From Saccoglossus kowalevskii (Eukaryota; Hemichordata; Enteropneusta; Harrimaniidae), in NCBI RefSeq assembly GCF_000003605.2, contig NW_003135833.1:295480-349527 (forward strand): a stretch of 54,048 nt of DNA. The letters are read 5' to 3'. This document shows, in pieces, positions 1-10,643 of the stretch. Within the stretch, counting starts at the first letter, position 1; each line of letters begins with the position of its first letter. The position numbers were made by a program, and so were the translations under genes. The notes beneath the pieces are model-generated. The model was not told where the DNA came from and ran no database searches. It saw only the letters and a list, made by a program, of their open reading frames with translations.

Positions 1-349
1 CGGGTTTCCACAGATTGTATAGTAGGTATGATTAGGTAAACAAATGGGTTTGTACAACCCTAATAGTTTACTACATCACCTACCGGAAAATTCGTGGATA
101 TAATAAATTACATTTATTACTCTTTAGGCAGAGTAGCATGCTCACCAAAGGTGGGGAAGCTTTGACGGCTGAAATGCACATTTTCTGGCACAAAAAGGCA
201 GAAATTGTCAAAAAATTGAGAGAAATCTAAAACTACTCGCTAACACAGGGACAAGGGTAGACAGGGCCTCAAAAGTAGACCCCCTTTATTTAGGGATGTT
301 TACTAAAGCCAGCCACCTGAACAATAAAATAGGACCCAATTTTAATGTA
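1..349. other. Left edge, nothing recognised
   Basis: No gene, repeat or motif could be assigned. On the minus strand this lies downstream of the tyrosine recombinase remnant, so it may include the 3' end of the DIRS-like element. I found no terminal repeat that would define an end. Confidence 0.4.
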
Positions 350-479
350 TTAAAACAGTATATTGGTTGGGTTTGATAGCCAGCAGCGAGTACGCCATCC
401 ATTAACACTTTCGCACACAGGTCCCTTGGTGGTGCAGGCTTGGTCTACAAACACTGTCTGACATGTCACCACTGGTCCC

Positions 480-1010
480 AACCTGTAGAGACCCTCCTCC
501 AACACTTGGAGGTCTCTCAGGTAATAGTTAATGAAACATTCTGAGATTTCCAGAACCCTGCTCAGACCACCTGCTCCAGCGAGGCACCATACATCAAAGC
601 CGAAGAATTGGCGCACTTCATGTGCCTGGTGACGTTACAAACTAGTCATTGAAGAAGCCGTTAAATTATACGCTTCCACAGCTGTATCGACAATCAACCT
701 TGAAATGGTGATATTCGAGTCAGGGTGGCTTGCCCCGTTCATAGCAGACAAACATGCGCTTTTCCACTGCCCCGAGACACCTTGGTGCGATCGAAATACC
801 AGCTCAGAGTTCAGACAGGACATAGAATCCAGTGACATACTTCATGTCTGCCTTTCCATGGGCTTGAAGGGGGTGTTGTTACGCCACCAGGACCAACGAC
901 AAGTCCCAGTCTAGGGGATTCATTAGCCTTTTGGTGCATGGCCCCTTTGAATGGAAACTTAAACGGTTGTAGAATAACCAAACTCAAGGCCATTTTTAGT
1001 CAAGCAGACA
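480..1010 (-). pseudogene. Tyrosine recombinase remnant (DIRS-type)
   Basis: Three frame-shifted fragments make up this remnant. Around 993-811 there is an N-terminal segment with a TTPPSSPWK-like stretch, matching the PPFEP-type region of DIRS recombinases. Around 838-635 is a middle segment that includes NSELVFRSHQG. Around 630-500 is the C-terminal catalytic part, with an H-x-x-R arrangement (HEVRQFF, near 620) followed by NYYLRDL. Its tyrosine, near 521-526, would be the nucleophile that attacks DNA during integration. The frame breaks between fragments show it is a pseudogene. Assignment rests on motif wording recalled from the family and on its position downstream of the RNase H; a profile search would settle it. 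Confidence 0.7.
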
Positions 1011-1217
1011 AAACTAGGAACACAATATATAGGATATATATATGATATAGATTTTGCTTGATCAAATAAATACAAGGAAAAATCGGCTACCTCACTAATA
1101 GAGGGACAGAGATGATTCATCTGCCTTCCATTACAATAATGTAGAGTCTGGGCTCATACAAACGTCTGGTGCCGTCTGACTGTGTCGAAAGCGAGGAACT
1201 CTTCCGAAAAGCCTTGC

Positions 1218-2094
1218 TCATGCATGAGTTTGTCGACAGCCACCATGTATGTAGATGGAAAAACAAGGGAGTGTGATCGGAAGAGTGCCATCTGACTGGG
1301 ACAACAGATCCGGAAGATCTGGCAACTCATCTGGGGACTCGACTAGAAGGTCCAGCAACATTAGGACCAGACCTTCACTGGCCAATTGGGCGCCACCAGT
1401 GTCAGAAGGCAGGTGGGCTTGCGTGACAGTTTCTCCAACACTTAGTGCACTAGTTGGAAGGTCGGAAAGCCGTAAGCGTCCATGGGCAAATGTTCTTGTC
1501 TCGAAGAGCTGTGACATGTGTGTCGGGAGGTTGGCATTCCGGTGATTGGCAAACAGATGTATCCGAGGACTGTCCCAGAGATGAATAAAAACTGATCTGC
1601 CACTCACTGGGGGACCTGACACTCTGCGTATCCCTGGAAAGTGGTGAGCCATTAGCTCCACATGGTTCCAGGCACCAAAGGAGAATCTCCTCTGCTAGCT
1701 TTGACAAGGTGGGGAAATACGTCCCCGCCTCCTTGCTGTACAATACTACTGAGGTGTTGTCTGTCCGAAGCAGATCTATGTGGTGGTGTGAACCCTTTGG
1801 AAAATATTTCAGAGACAGTATTACGGTCTGCAACTCCAACAAATAGATGTGGCGGCCTGCATACGTGGTTGGCCACATCATTTGGACTAGAAGGACCATC
1901 AGATGGCTGCCCCACCCTTGGAGCGATGCATCCATAATGAGAGGGGGGGCTGTTGCCAGGACTTGGTCTGCCAAGTGAACCCTGAACGTCATGTGGCCTA
2001 GCGGCCCATCAAGAACCTCTGACGAGGCTGGAGAGCTGCTGACACAACTAGACGAACTGAAGTCATACTGCCAATAAGGCGCTTCAGTTTGCAC
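1218..2094 (-). pseudogene. RNase H domain and connection region (DIRS-type)
   Basis: The open stretch from 2094 holds an RNase H fold typical of DIRS elements. It has MDASLQGWGSHL with the first catalytic Asp at about 1930-1932, then YLLELQTVILSL with a catalytic Glu near 1834-1836, then LLRTDNTSVV with an Asp near 1759-1761. Reading shifts frame near 1650 into a second fragment with DSPRIHLFANHRNANLP and LLDLLVESPDELPDLPDLL. These resemble the segment that joins RNase H to the recombinase in DIRS polyproteins. The three acidic residues are intact although the ORF is broken, so decay is probably fairly recent. Confidence 0.82.
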
Positions 2095-2234
2095 ATAGAA
2101 GTCATTACCGTCGACCGGAGTTGCTTATTGAGCTCCACAAAAGTGTCGCACAACACCTGATAGGGGAAGACAAGCCCTTGTTTCGTTTTGAACTACATAC
2201 CCACATACTAGGTTGCGGACTGTATGGGGTTGGA

Positions 2235-2741
2235 CTAGAGAATATTCATTAAAAAGCCTAATTGGTGGAGGAGCATTTGCATTACTTGCATGTGATCCAC
2301 TAACACCTCCCTGTCCCAGTTGTGCCCTAAGCAGTCGTCGAGGTATGGGTTCAGATATACCGACAACCGGTGGATCAGCTGGGTCACCTGTCTAAACACA
2401 CACAAACTAAAAGGGAGGGCGGTGTACTTGTAAACTTGCCCACTAAAGGGATACTGGCTGCAAGAGTGGTGAATGGGGATGTGGAAATATGCATCACTCA
2501 ACTCCAGCGGCGCCAGCCAATCGCCATAGTGCACTTACAAAAGCAAGGAAATAGGTATTTCCATCTGAAAGCAATTGAGCCCCACAAACCTGTTCAGCCA
2601 CTGGAGGACTAGGAAAGGACGCCACCCCAAACTCCCTTGACCTAGTCCCTCGCTAGAAGACCAGAGGGGGGACGAGGAGTTAGAGGAGGAGGAGACCGGA
2701 GAGGACTTTGATACCCCTGAGACTGTACTACAAGTGTCCAA
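2235..2741 (-). pseudogene. Reverse transcriptase remnant (DIRS-type)
   Basis: The fragment from 2534 down contains LELSDAYFHIPIHHS, the RT motif A with its catalytic Asp near 2493-2495. It is followed by YKYTALPFSL (motif B region) and NPYLDDCLGHN, with the catalytic YLDD box at 2334-2345. An N-terminal piece in another frame covers 2535-2741. The fingers and palm are shortened compared with a full RT because of frame breaks and small deletions. The two metal-binding motifs are preserved in sequence, but no continuous protein is possible. Confidence 0.82.
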
Positions 2742-4738
2742 GGGTCATAAACTCTCCCTTGCCAAGCTGGTGTGTGCTACTACGTTCTGGAGGAGCAGAC
2801 AGAGTTTTGGAGCTAGAGTTCCCCGAACTCCAGTCTCCAGCAAAAGGAGGACGAAGATGGGGAGGCTGAGCCTGATAACTCTGGAGGGGGACCCAAAGTC
2901 ATACCACCATCCATGCCCAGGCAGCTGGTGGAGCCTTTAAAGAGACTTCGTGGCTTCCTGGCTCCCAGAAGTGCAAGAACGTCCTACCACCAGGGCCATG
3001 TTCTTAGACCTCTTCTGACACTCCCCTCTACTGGTCTTATTCTGCCCCTTAGATGGACACCACAAGTGCTTAGATTCTCGCTGGTTCTGGTCCTAAGCAA
3101 GGGACTTATTGCCTGAGTTATCATGAGGGTTTGGATTGAACTGCTGCCCAAAAAGGGCAAACAGCCCTAGCCAACAAGAATGATTGCTTCAATTTGATAC
3201 ATTGATCGCGAAGCAACCACCAAACAACCACTGCATCAGCTAGCCGGCCACACGCCCAAGGCCCTCTCCGTAGGTGATCAAACTCGTCTCTGCTGGAGTA
3301 GGGTAGATGCATCTACTCAGTACTGCCTCCCGTTCAATCGAAACCACTCCTGCCAAGTGGGCAGTACGGACTTGCAGGATGTCACACACGGCAACTCTCT
3401 GCGCAGCCAAAACTGGTCCATCTGCCCGCGGATCGTGGTTCATTGCTTAGCACTCAGGCGGTCAGAACTTAAAAGCGTGAGCTGATGCTCTAATGTCAAG
3501 AAGACCCATTCTACAAAGTTGATGGGTTTAAGTTTTGCCTGCAGTGCCCAGTGCACTTGCAGGCTCTGGTGCCAGTCAAATGACCATGCAACATGGGGCA
3601 CTCTGCATGGCCTAGTGAAGCAAACATAACAAAGCCTGCTCTGACCGTACCTGAGGGAGGTGTTAAAAAATGGCAGAGGGCGCCCCCTCCATAGAAGAAG
3701 TGGACGCTCTCTTACCAACTGAGTTGTTCCCCTGACCCTCTTAAGGAGGGATCAAAGGAAGGATGGGACACATCTGACCCGAGTCCTGGCAAAGGGGGGG
3801 ACAGGCAGCAGCACGGCCATCTCATCAGCATGGGAGGAGCCCCTTTCACCCTGATTTGTAAGGGAAGACAACGAGATATGTCGCTGTACTTGCGCAAGCT
3901 GCATTGGTACCAATGAAGTCATAGTGGATTGAACCAGTTCAGCCCCTAAGAGACACCTCGGTACTCAGCAACGATGTCAGAGTCCAAGTAGGAATATGCT
4001 GTTTACCGATGTCGGTATCTGTGGTGAGTAGCAACTGCTACTTGGGTTCCTGACAAAAGCAGTGGAACGATGCATGCCCACCTCAGTAATTATCGCACAG
4101 AGAAACTGACTCCACACTGGGAGAAAGTCTTGCCATTGGTGCTTCCAAGGTAGCAACCAACGTCTCCATCACCTCAGAGATGAATGGCTGTGAAGGTCTT
4201 GCCTCAGTAGTGGATCCTGCTATATTGAGCAGGGAGTCCGACCGTGACAACGCTTGATCTCCCTCAGTCCATGATAGGAGGCAAGCCTTGTCTCACTACC
4301 AATGGAAAAGGGAGAGATTGTTTTCACTCATTGAGAACAAACACATCGTTAGCTTCGGCTGGGGAATTCCCCTTTTAGAGCAACGCATACCAGCTTTATT
4401 TTGCAAACGCTTGCCCTCACCTTCAACCCCACCTCAAAGTGCTATCACAACTAAGAATGCCACAGAGTCCCGTTTGTGACCATAACAAAAATGACAAGAC
4501 ATATGTTTTGGGTCCCAAACTGGCAGCTCTAAGTGGCAAGATGAACGTATCTTATGTGCCGAATTTAGTCGACACGATCTTAGTCCGTGTAATAATGCCA
4601 CTCCTTCTACAGCCACAGTGAAAATGTCAATGAGAAACACAAAGATTTGCACACTACTGTGTCATAATATTACTACATAACTAAATAGGGATTCTACAGG
4701 CAACGCAGGCACATAGCAATGTACCCACAGTACACAGA
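2742..4738. other. Unassigned GC-richer stretch between two retroelements
   Basis: Only short open frames without recognisable domains are present on either strand. Composition resembles the DIRS-like remnant to its left, and the minus strand here is where that element's gag region should be, so this is probably its decayed 5' portion. No motif supports that directly. Confidence 0.35.
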
Positions 4739-4799
4739 ATGACCCGTTACAAACCAAAGAAATTACACAAGCCTAGGGGTTTCGGAAATGATAAATGGC

Positions 4800-5320
4800 T
4801 TCATAACAATAAGGAGAAATGTCCAGCTTGGGGAAATGTCATAACCAGAACCATTTTGCTAAATATTCAAGGACGAACAGACTTTTCCTAGTGAGCCAAC
4901 CACAGTCTACTCATTTGAATAAGATAAATATAACGTTGACCTGTATAGAAACGCATCAAACATTTCCAACACACAACCATATAGATATACCCTTCAACTG
5001 AATGGGGTTCCAACAACCGTGGAAACTGATACAGGTGCAGCAGTAAGTTTGATAAGTGAGCAGCAGTTTAAATTGAAGGCTAGTCAGCAAGCAATACAAC
5101 TACACACTGAGGGGCTACCCAGATTGAGAACATATGCAGGATAACATTAAACCCTTAGGTCAGACTAGAGCCACAGGAAGCAGATATCGTACATACATTA
5201 AAAGTACTGGCTGTACCAGGTAATGGTCCAAACTTGATATGCAGAGACTGGTTAGAAATAATAACTGGATTGGCCCGAATTTGTCATCTTGATGGAGAGT
5301 CATGGAACATTCAAATTGTT
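4800..5320 (+). pseudogene. Gag zinc-knuckle relic and aspartic protease (gypsy)
   Basis: Near 4810-4885 a CHNQNHFAKYSRT segment looks like a CCHC zinc knuckle that has lost cysteines. Near 5013-5056 the segment VETDTGAAVSLI carries the protease active-site triad as DTG (Asp at 5028-5030). Around 5205-5260 VPGNGPNLICRDWLE matches the protease-to-RT junction of gypsy polyproteins. The segments are in different frames. Confidence 0.75.
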
Positions 5321-5379
5321 TGAACCAGGATTGGGAACCTTGAAAAAATACAACAATCAAGCTGCATGTTAATCCTGAG

Positions 5380-5960
5380 ATAACACCAAGATAGTTGAAA
5401 GCATTTAAAAAAAGCTTCTGCGCCTCATAACAAAGAGGAGCTTAACAGTTATTTAGGTCTCTTAAATTACTACTATAGATTCTTGAAGAATCTTAGCACT
5501 GTTTTGGCACCACTGTATCAACTTGGACACCAGAACACCGAGTGGCAGTGGGGGAAAAGTCATCATGAAGCATTCATCAAATGAAAGGAACTATAACAGT
5601 CGTCTCAACTGTTGGTACACTATATTGGTGCTTCTCCATGTTGCATTGGAGTGGTACTTTCCCATCAAATGCTAAATGGATGGAACAGCCAATTGCTTTT
5701 ACCTCACACACACAAGCACCTACAGAGAAGTGTTATGCCCAGATAGAACAGGAAGGAATAGCAACTACCTATATGGGCATAAATTTAGTATCAAAACAGA
5801 TCATAAGCCATTACTTGGTCTGTCAGAGGAAGATAATCACAGTTGGCAAGTGCCAGAATTCAACGATGGGAAGCCACACCAGCCAATTATCAATACCAGT
5901 TAAAGTATAAACCAGGAGGTAATATAAGAAATGCAGATGGATTAAGTCGCTTACCCAAAA
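5380..5960 (+). pseudogene. RT C-terminus and RNase H remnant (gypsy)
   Basis: The end of the RT (a LLNYYYRFLKNLSTVLAPLY-like segment, about 5455-5520) leads into RNase H fragments with KCYAQIEQEG (5731-5760), YLYGHKFSIKTDHKPLLG (about 5769-5822), ARIQRW and YKPGGNIRNADGLSRLP (about 5905-5957). This block order is standard for Ty3/gypsy RNase H. Several frameshifts separate the blocks, and most of the RT palm is missing. Confidence 0.85.
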
Positions 5961-5999
5961 ATGAACAACTGAGCAGTGCACCTGTCCCTGAAGAGGTGG

Positions 6000-6465
6000 T
6001 TCTTGCATTATCAACACTAGATGAATCACCAGCTGAGCTTGTAGCAAACTGGACAGCAAGAGATCCTGTATAATCACAAATCTTAAAGTGTGTAATTTAA
6101 GGTTGCAGAACAACTGTGACAGTACATCAGAACAGATCAGTTAAGCAAGGATGTATTTTGTGGGGGGTCGTGAACTATTATAGAGGAACATCATGAAAGT
6201 CATCCTGGTATAGTGTGCATGAAAGCTTTGGCCCAGAATTACATATGGTGGCCAGGGTTAGATGCGGAAATTGATGCCAGAGTTTACAATTGTACAGCAT
6301 GCAAGGATTCTACAAAATCTACAACTAAACCATCGTTTCATGCTTTTGAATGGCCTAACCAGCCATTGTTCTGACTGCACATAGATTTTGAAGGTCCATG
6401 TGAAGGGAAAATGATATTGATCATTGTTGATGCTCTTAGTAAATATGTACCAATTGAGTGTTGAA
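6000..6465 (+). pseudogene. Integrase zinc-binding domain and core start (gypsy)
   Basis: An EEHHESHPG segment (about 6183-6210) followed by IWWPGLDAEIDARV and CTACK (near 6292-6306) gives the His-His-Cys-Cys zinc-binding module. The integrase core starts with HIDFEGPCEGKMILIIVDAL (about 6379-6438), including its first catalytic Asp. Homology stops around 6465, so the second Asp and the Glu of the DDE triad are absent. Confidence 0.8.
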
Positions 6466-6865
6466 TATGAATTTGTACAACTGTTTGCAATCCTTATCAG
6501 TCGTAGTAAATGTTCGCTAAACAGAGGGCAATACTTATATTTTAAACTCGCAATTTGTCCAAAATGGGAGAATTACCAGTAATCCACTCCACACAATCAA
6601 CATACTCAAATAAGACACTTTAATTTGTGGTAAAACATTTGTTACATTTTATTCCATGCATTTGCATATCACAATTTCTACAAAACTCAAACTACCACCA
6701 AAGATTACTTTTAGCTGAAGATCTAAATAAATTTAAGTTTGGCCTGCCTTAACTGAAAATGTTTTCTTTACTTACAAATAATTATCTTTCTGATATCCAC
6801 TAGGTTTAAAATATTACCCATTTGATGGTATGACAGGACAATAGGTTTACATGGTTTAATAGGCC

Positions 6866-7003
6866 AATGACCCCTAAAAGTCACACATCCTGGTACTCTG
6901 TGACCTCTATTGGTCATACATCCTGGTACTCTGTGACCTCTATTGGTCACACATCCTGGTACTATCTGTGACCCCTAAAGGTCATATATCCTGGCATTCT
7001 CTG
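6866..7003. repeat. 33-bp tandem repeat, about 4 units
   Basis: Units containing tcacacatcctggtactctg recur at 6879, 6912, 6945 and 6980, spaced 33, 33 and 35 bp. The minus-strand reading frame through it is a by-product of the repeat. Confidence 0.85.
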
Positions 7004-7645
7004 AAAGTATTGTTGTAATAAAAAAGCAATAATTACAATATACCTGAATTGATTTGGAATTTCCACAACAGCTGCCTATATTTTTCAGGGGGAATTTAAA
7101 AATTCTCAATAACAGGGAATTTGACACCCCTAAACAAGAACCAGGATTATTGATGTTAATATTTTAAATCAGAAACCAGGGTGTGAAAACGGAAGTGCTG
7201 TAATCTTTTTTCTGGAACTGTATGCGAAGGATAAATAAACCATCTTTGTTGTTTTGCTGGAGTATAACCCATTTTTTTTTTATTTCTCAGGGAAACTTCT
7301 AAACAATAAAAACAGGCAAGTAAACAAATAACAACCTAATATACCACAGAAGTTAATCATTAATATATCACCAATCCCAATTTTAAAAGGACACCAATGA
7401 ATTTAAAGGGAACTAAAAAGAGAAAACCTGGATAAATAAGATTGTGATATGTAGTACTGCAACTAGCCATGCTAACATATCTTTGGTGGTAATTATCTAA
7501 ATAGAATACTTGAGTACAGACTACAATATTGCATTCAATTATCGTTACAAGGTTTCAGTGATTTGTTGTCACAACAAGAAATATAGTTGTCACAACAAAA
7601 GTTACACTCAACACTGCACTCACATATTTCATCCATGAAGTCAAG

Positions 7646-7800
7646 TACTGTAAAAGCATTTATTTTCACTGGTAATTAATTTTACTGCTTTAATATTTTT
7701 GATTATGTTCGCTGGGTTTTTAATTCATGGATTATCCAGTAAAACAGTGAGTTTTATTGTAATGTTACATGTACCTGCAAACACATTAGTGAAATTAAAA
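7646..7800 (+). repeat. TA-type miniature element fragment (TACTGTAAAA family)
   Basis: It starts with TACTGTAAAAGCATTTATTT and then an aattaattt/cactg-type interior. The same beginning is found inverted at 17900 going left. No opposite terminus was found, so it looks truncated. Confidence 0.5.
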
Positions 7801-8203
7801 CCTAGTAAGTTAATTATGAATGAGTGTACCTTACTCATGTTTAGGATTTATGATAATTCACTCTTATCGCATGGCGGCCATTGCTAATTATTTGCATTCC
7901 AAGCAGCGTTTTCACATTGATGAAATGTATCAATGTAAATTTGTATATATCATGTATCATTGCAGGGAACTGAATATAAGACTTACAACGCAAACTCACC
8001 AGCAATGGTAGCCTCATGATAAAAGCAGATTTTCCTCCAAATAATATTTTTAAAAATTGCAATTCATCACTCTATTTGACTCTACCACGAAAAATGTGTG
8101 GCAGAACCAGATTAAATGTTGGTCGTCACGCCACATTATGTTCCATAGTGATATACCACATGTGTGAAATACATGTACATTAATTACTCAGAAATTGAAC
8201 AAG

Positions 8204-8232
8204 TGCTGTGCAACTACTACTGCTCTTTAATT
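8204..8232. repeat. Solitary end of the TTAA element family
   Basis: The reverse complement reads TTAAAGAGCAGTAGTAGTTG, close to the termini of the TTAA-bounded element at 8988-9246. I could not find a matching second end nearby, so it is probably a broken copy. Confidence 0.4.
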
Positions 8233-8987
8233 TCAGACACAGACTATACATATACCGGGTAATATGTTTTACAAACTGAAGGGAAACACCCAAATAACTG
8301 TTTACTATACATAAATTAAGCTACACGGAGTAAACATGACAAAGCCTCATGTCAAAATTCAAGGTTATGAATGAATGACTTAAATGGTGTTGGAATTACC
8401 CTGAGGTTCCAGATAAGTAGTGTTTTGGGAGCATATTTAAATAACATTTTGCTAGATTTGCAATCAAACCGAGAAACAATGATACTTCATCACAACATAA
8501 CAGTGCTTCCACTAAATAAAACAGCGGCTACCAAAGCTGTTCTAAAAGATTCACACACTCCCATGGAAAGTATTTGATTGCCACTTAGTAGATAACTCAC
8601 AGAATAACATACTCAAAGTAACCAAATGGAAGAATTACTTTTTTAAAAGACATTATAGAATTTAGCCTGGACGAAGAAGACAGATACACAGTATGCCAGC
8701 ATACTTTTAGTTTCAGAAAAGGTTTTTTGTTGCCCAGAACACTGTTAGTAACCGTGCCCAGAACAACTCATAGTCCAGAGCAGCACAGCGCCCTCTAAGT
8801 TGCAAGCGCACTCCAATGGTTATGTTTCCATTGTGCTTACATTAAACCATTTAAAATACCAAAATAACTTTAATTTGATAAAAAAAATTAATTAAAAGAA
8901 ATGATAATTCCACAGACAGAAAATTATTACTATCATATAAAAGCAAGCGAAAACAGCTCAGCAGTACATGTATTTACACTCAAATGC

Positions 8988-9246
8988 TTAAAGAGCAGTG
9001 GTTGTTGTGCCACGCATGCGTGATATGGGTCTCATACACAAAAATGACAATTTTTACTGTTGCCCACACGAGTACAAACTGATTGGAAGGCATAGAAAAA
9101 ATCGCCAGCGGTAATTAGTGCATGTGGCACACAGGGCAAAACACGCACTTGTGATTTCATTAGAAAAGTGCATTGAATTGTGGGAAAATCAATGTTTATC
9201 AACTCAATTGTCGCACATGCACAGTGCAACGACCACTGCCCTTTAA
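8988..9246. mobile_element. 259-bp TTAA-bounded foldback miniature element
   Basis: Left end TTAAAGAGCAGTGGTTGTTG and right end (reverse complement) TTAAAGGGCAGTGGTCGTTG form long imperfect terminal inverted repeats, with TTAA at both outer edges. There is no coding capacity. Its ends resemble those of the 133-bp elements at 28676 and 46991. TTAA boundaries are known for piggyBac-type transposons, so a non-autonomous piggyBac-like origin is possible, but the termini do not prove it. Confidence 0.75.
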
Positions 9247-10643
9247 ATTAAAAAATCTGTAAATTGAAAAACCATAAATGTGTAAATATTGACAGATATC
9301 AGGTTAACAAAGTTACATGTGATGGACCATGTGACAAAACATAATCATATCAAGTTGACAGTTAGAATAGAGTCATGCGAAGCAAACATATACAGGACAG
9401 TAGTAATGAAAAAGTAGGGAACACCCAGTATAGACAATTCTATGGTCAAATATTATCAGCATCTATAAAAAATATTAATAAACATATCTGCATATCATTA
9501 AACTAGATTAATGATAATATTTTTATGCGTAGTAAGGGTAATCTGATCTCAAAAAATGAAAAAAAAGAAGACTTTTGTCACTTACATTGCGTAATTCTAG
9601 ATAGTTCAATTGAAACAACTGTGTGTGCATTCTACTGTTGTTCCTTTTTTAAAAATCATGTGGGACATTAACCAGTCAGTTTTCACTGTTGGTTCATACT
9701 GACCTATGTGAATTCTCATTGACCTCTGTCACTCCATACCAACCTCCGTCAGCTCATTCTGACCTGTCAGCTCATACTGACCTCTGTCAGCTCATACTAA
9801 CCTTCGCTCAAAATGGCAAGTCTAAAATGAGAAAGTATACCAAGTACTATCTATATAGCAGCACTGTGCTGAGTGGCATAGCAACCAGTATGCCCAAATA
9901 ACAAATGAATCATACTACCGGTAATACATGTAAATAAATAAATTTGGAATAAGCTTTCTGGGTAATGCAGTGAAAATATTTCATTTTTGTCAATATTGGT
10001 AACACCAGTAAAAGGAAGGGCTGCTAAAAAAGGCCTGATTAGGAAAATATCCCGATCAAATCTTGATATAAACACATTAATAAAATGCCATCAAATGATG
10101 CAAATAAAATATTTCAAGGCAATGCAGAAAGAAAATACTGTGGTACATTTCTGGTTCTACATTATAAGGGTTCAGACAGAAATTACAATTACACAAATAT
10201 AACACAAGTACATAACAGTTTTAAAAGTTGCATTGACATGGTGCAAGGTAATAATTAAAATAAATTTCTATTCATTCAAGTTTTTTTTTTTATATATATA
10301 TAATTTTTATTGCAGGTTATTATATAACAAGTCTTTGAAGAACTCCTGCACAAATGAGTGTTTAAATTTCATTTTCTTTTTGATCCAACTTTTTTATTTC
10401 AACAAGGTGAAAAAACGCATGGCACATATGATGAGGGGTTGAGTGAGATGCTAGTATAGGCATTATTATTATTATGAGAATAAAACATGGTTTCTAATTC
10501 AAATCTAGATTCTATAGATTTGGTTTCAAATAATTTCAATAACAAATGAATTTTAATTATGCTTATTTTTAAATGAACAAGTGAAATTATTCAAGTGATA
10601 ACTTTTTATGGCTTAATGTTGATTTTATTAATAAATGAAACAA
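9247..10643. other. Gene-free AT-rich intergenic DNA
   Basis: It contains only a short tandem repeat (9690-9805), a T/A tract near 10280-10305 and no supportable gene. Confidence 0.5.
9690..9805. repeat. Degenerate about 20-bp tandem repeat
   Basis: Several imperfect copies of tgacctctgtcagctcatac follow one another. Spacing varies and copies are diverged. Confidence 0.65.

Larger units (their letters stand above)
350..2741 (-). mobile_element. Decayed DIRS-like retrotransposon
   Basis: Minus-strand fragments in several frames give, in transcription order, a reverse transcriptase piece (about 2741-2235), an RNase H domain with its connecting region (2094-1218) and a tyrosine recombinase (about 1000-480). 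RT, then RNase H, then tyrosine recombinase is the diagnostic order of DIRS-type elements, which integrate with a tyrosine recombinase instead of a DDE integrase. Frameshifts and stops break every module, so the copy is inactive. Base composition is more GC-rich than the surrounding introns. The 5' part (gag region) probably continues beyond 2741 but is not recognisable. No inverted terminal or split direct repeats were identified, so the boundaries are only those of the recognised coding remnants. A Ngaro or PAT relative is possible, but the RT and RNase H wording fits DIRS best. Confidence 0.8.
4739..6470 (+). mobile_element. Truncated Ty3/gypsy retrotransposon remnant
   Basis: Plus-strand fragments follow the Ty3/gypsy order: a gag zinc-knuckle relic, aspartic protease, RT C-terminus, RNase H, integrase zinc-binding domain and the start of the integrase core. 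Frames change repeatedly and stops interrupt each domain. Similarity ends abruptly at about 6470, inside the integrase core. No LTR, primer-binding site or polypurine tract was seen. It lies head to head with the minus-strand DIRS-like element. Confidence 0.85.
6471..8200. other. Gene-free AT-rich intergenic DNA
   Basis: Apart from the 33-bp tandem repeat (6866-7003) and a TA-type miniature-element fragment (from 7646), I see no gene, RNA or structured repeat here. The open frames are short and lack domains. Confidence 0.5.
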
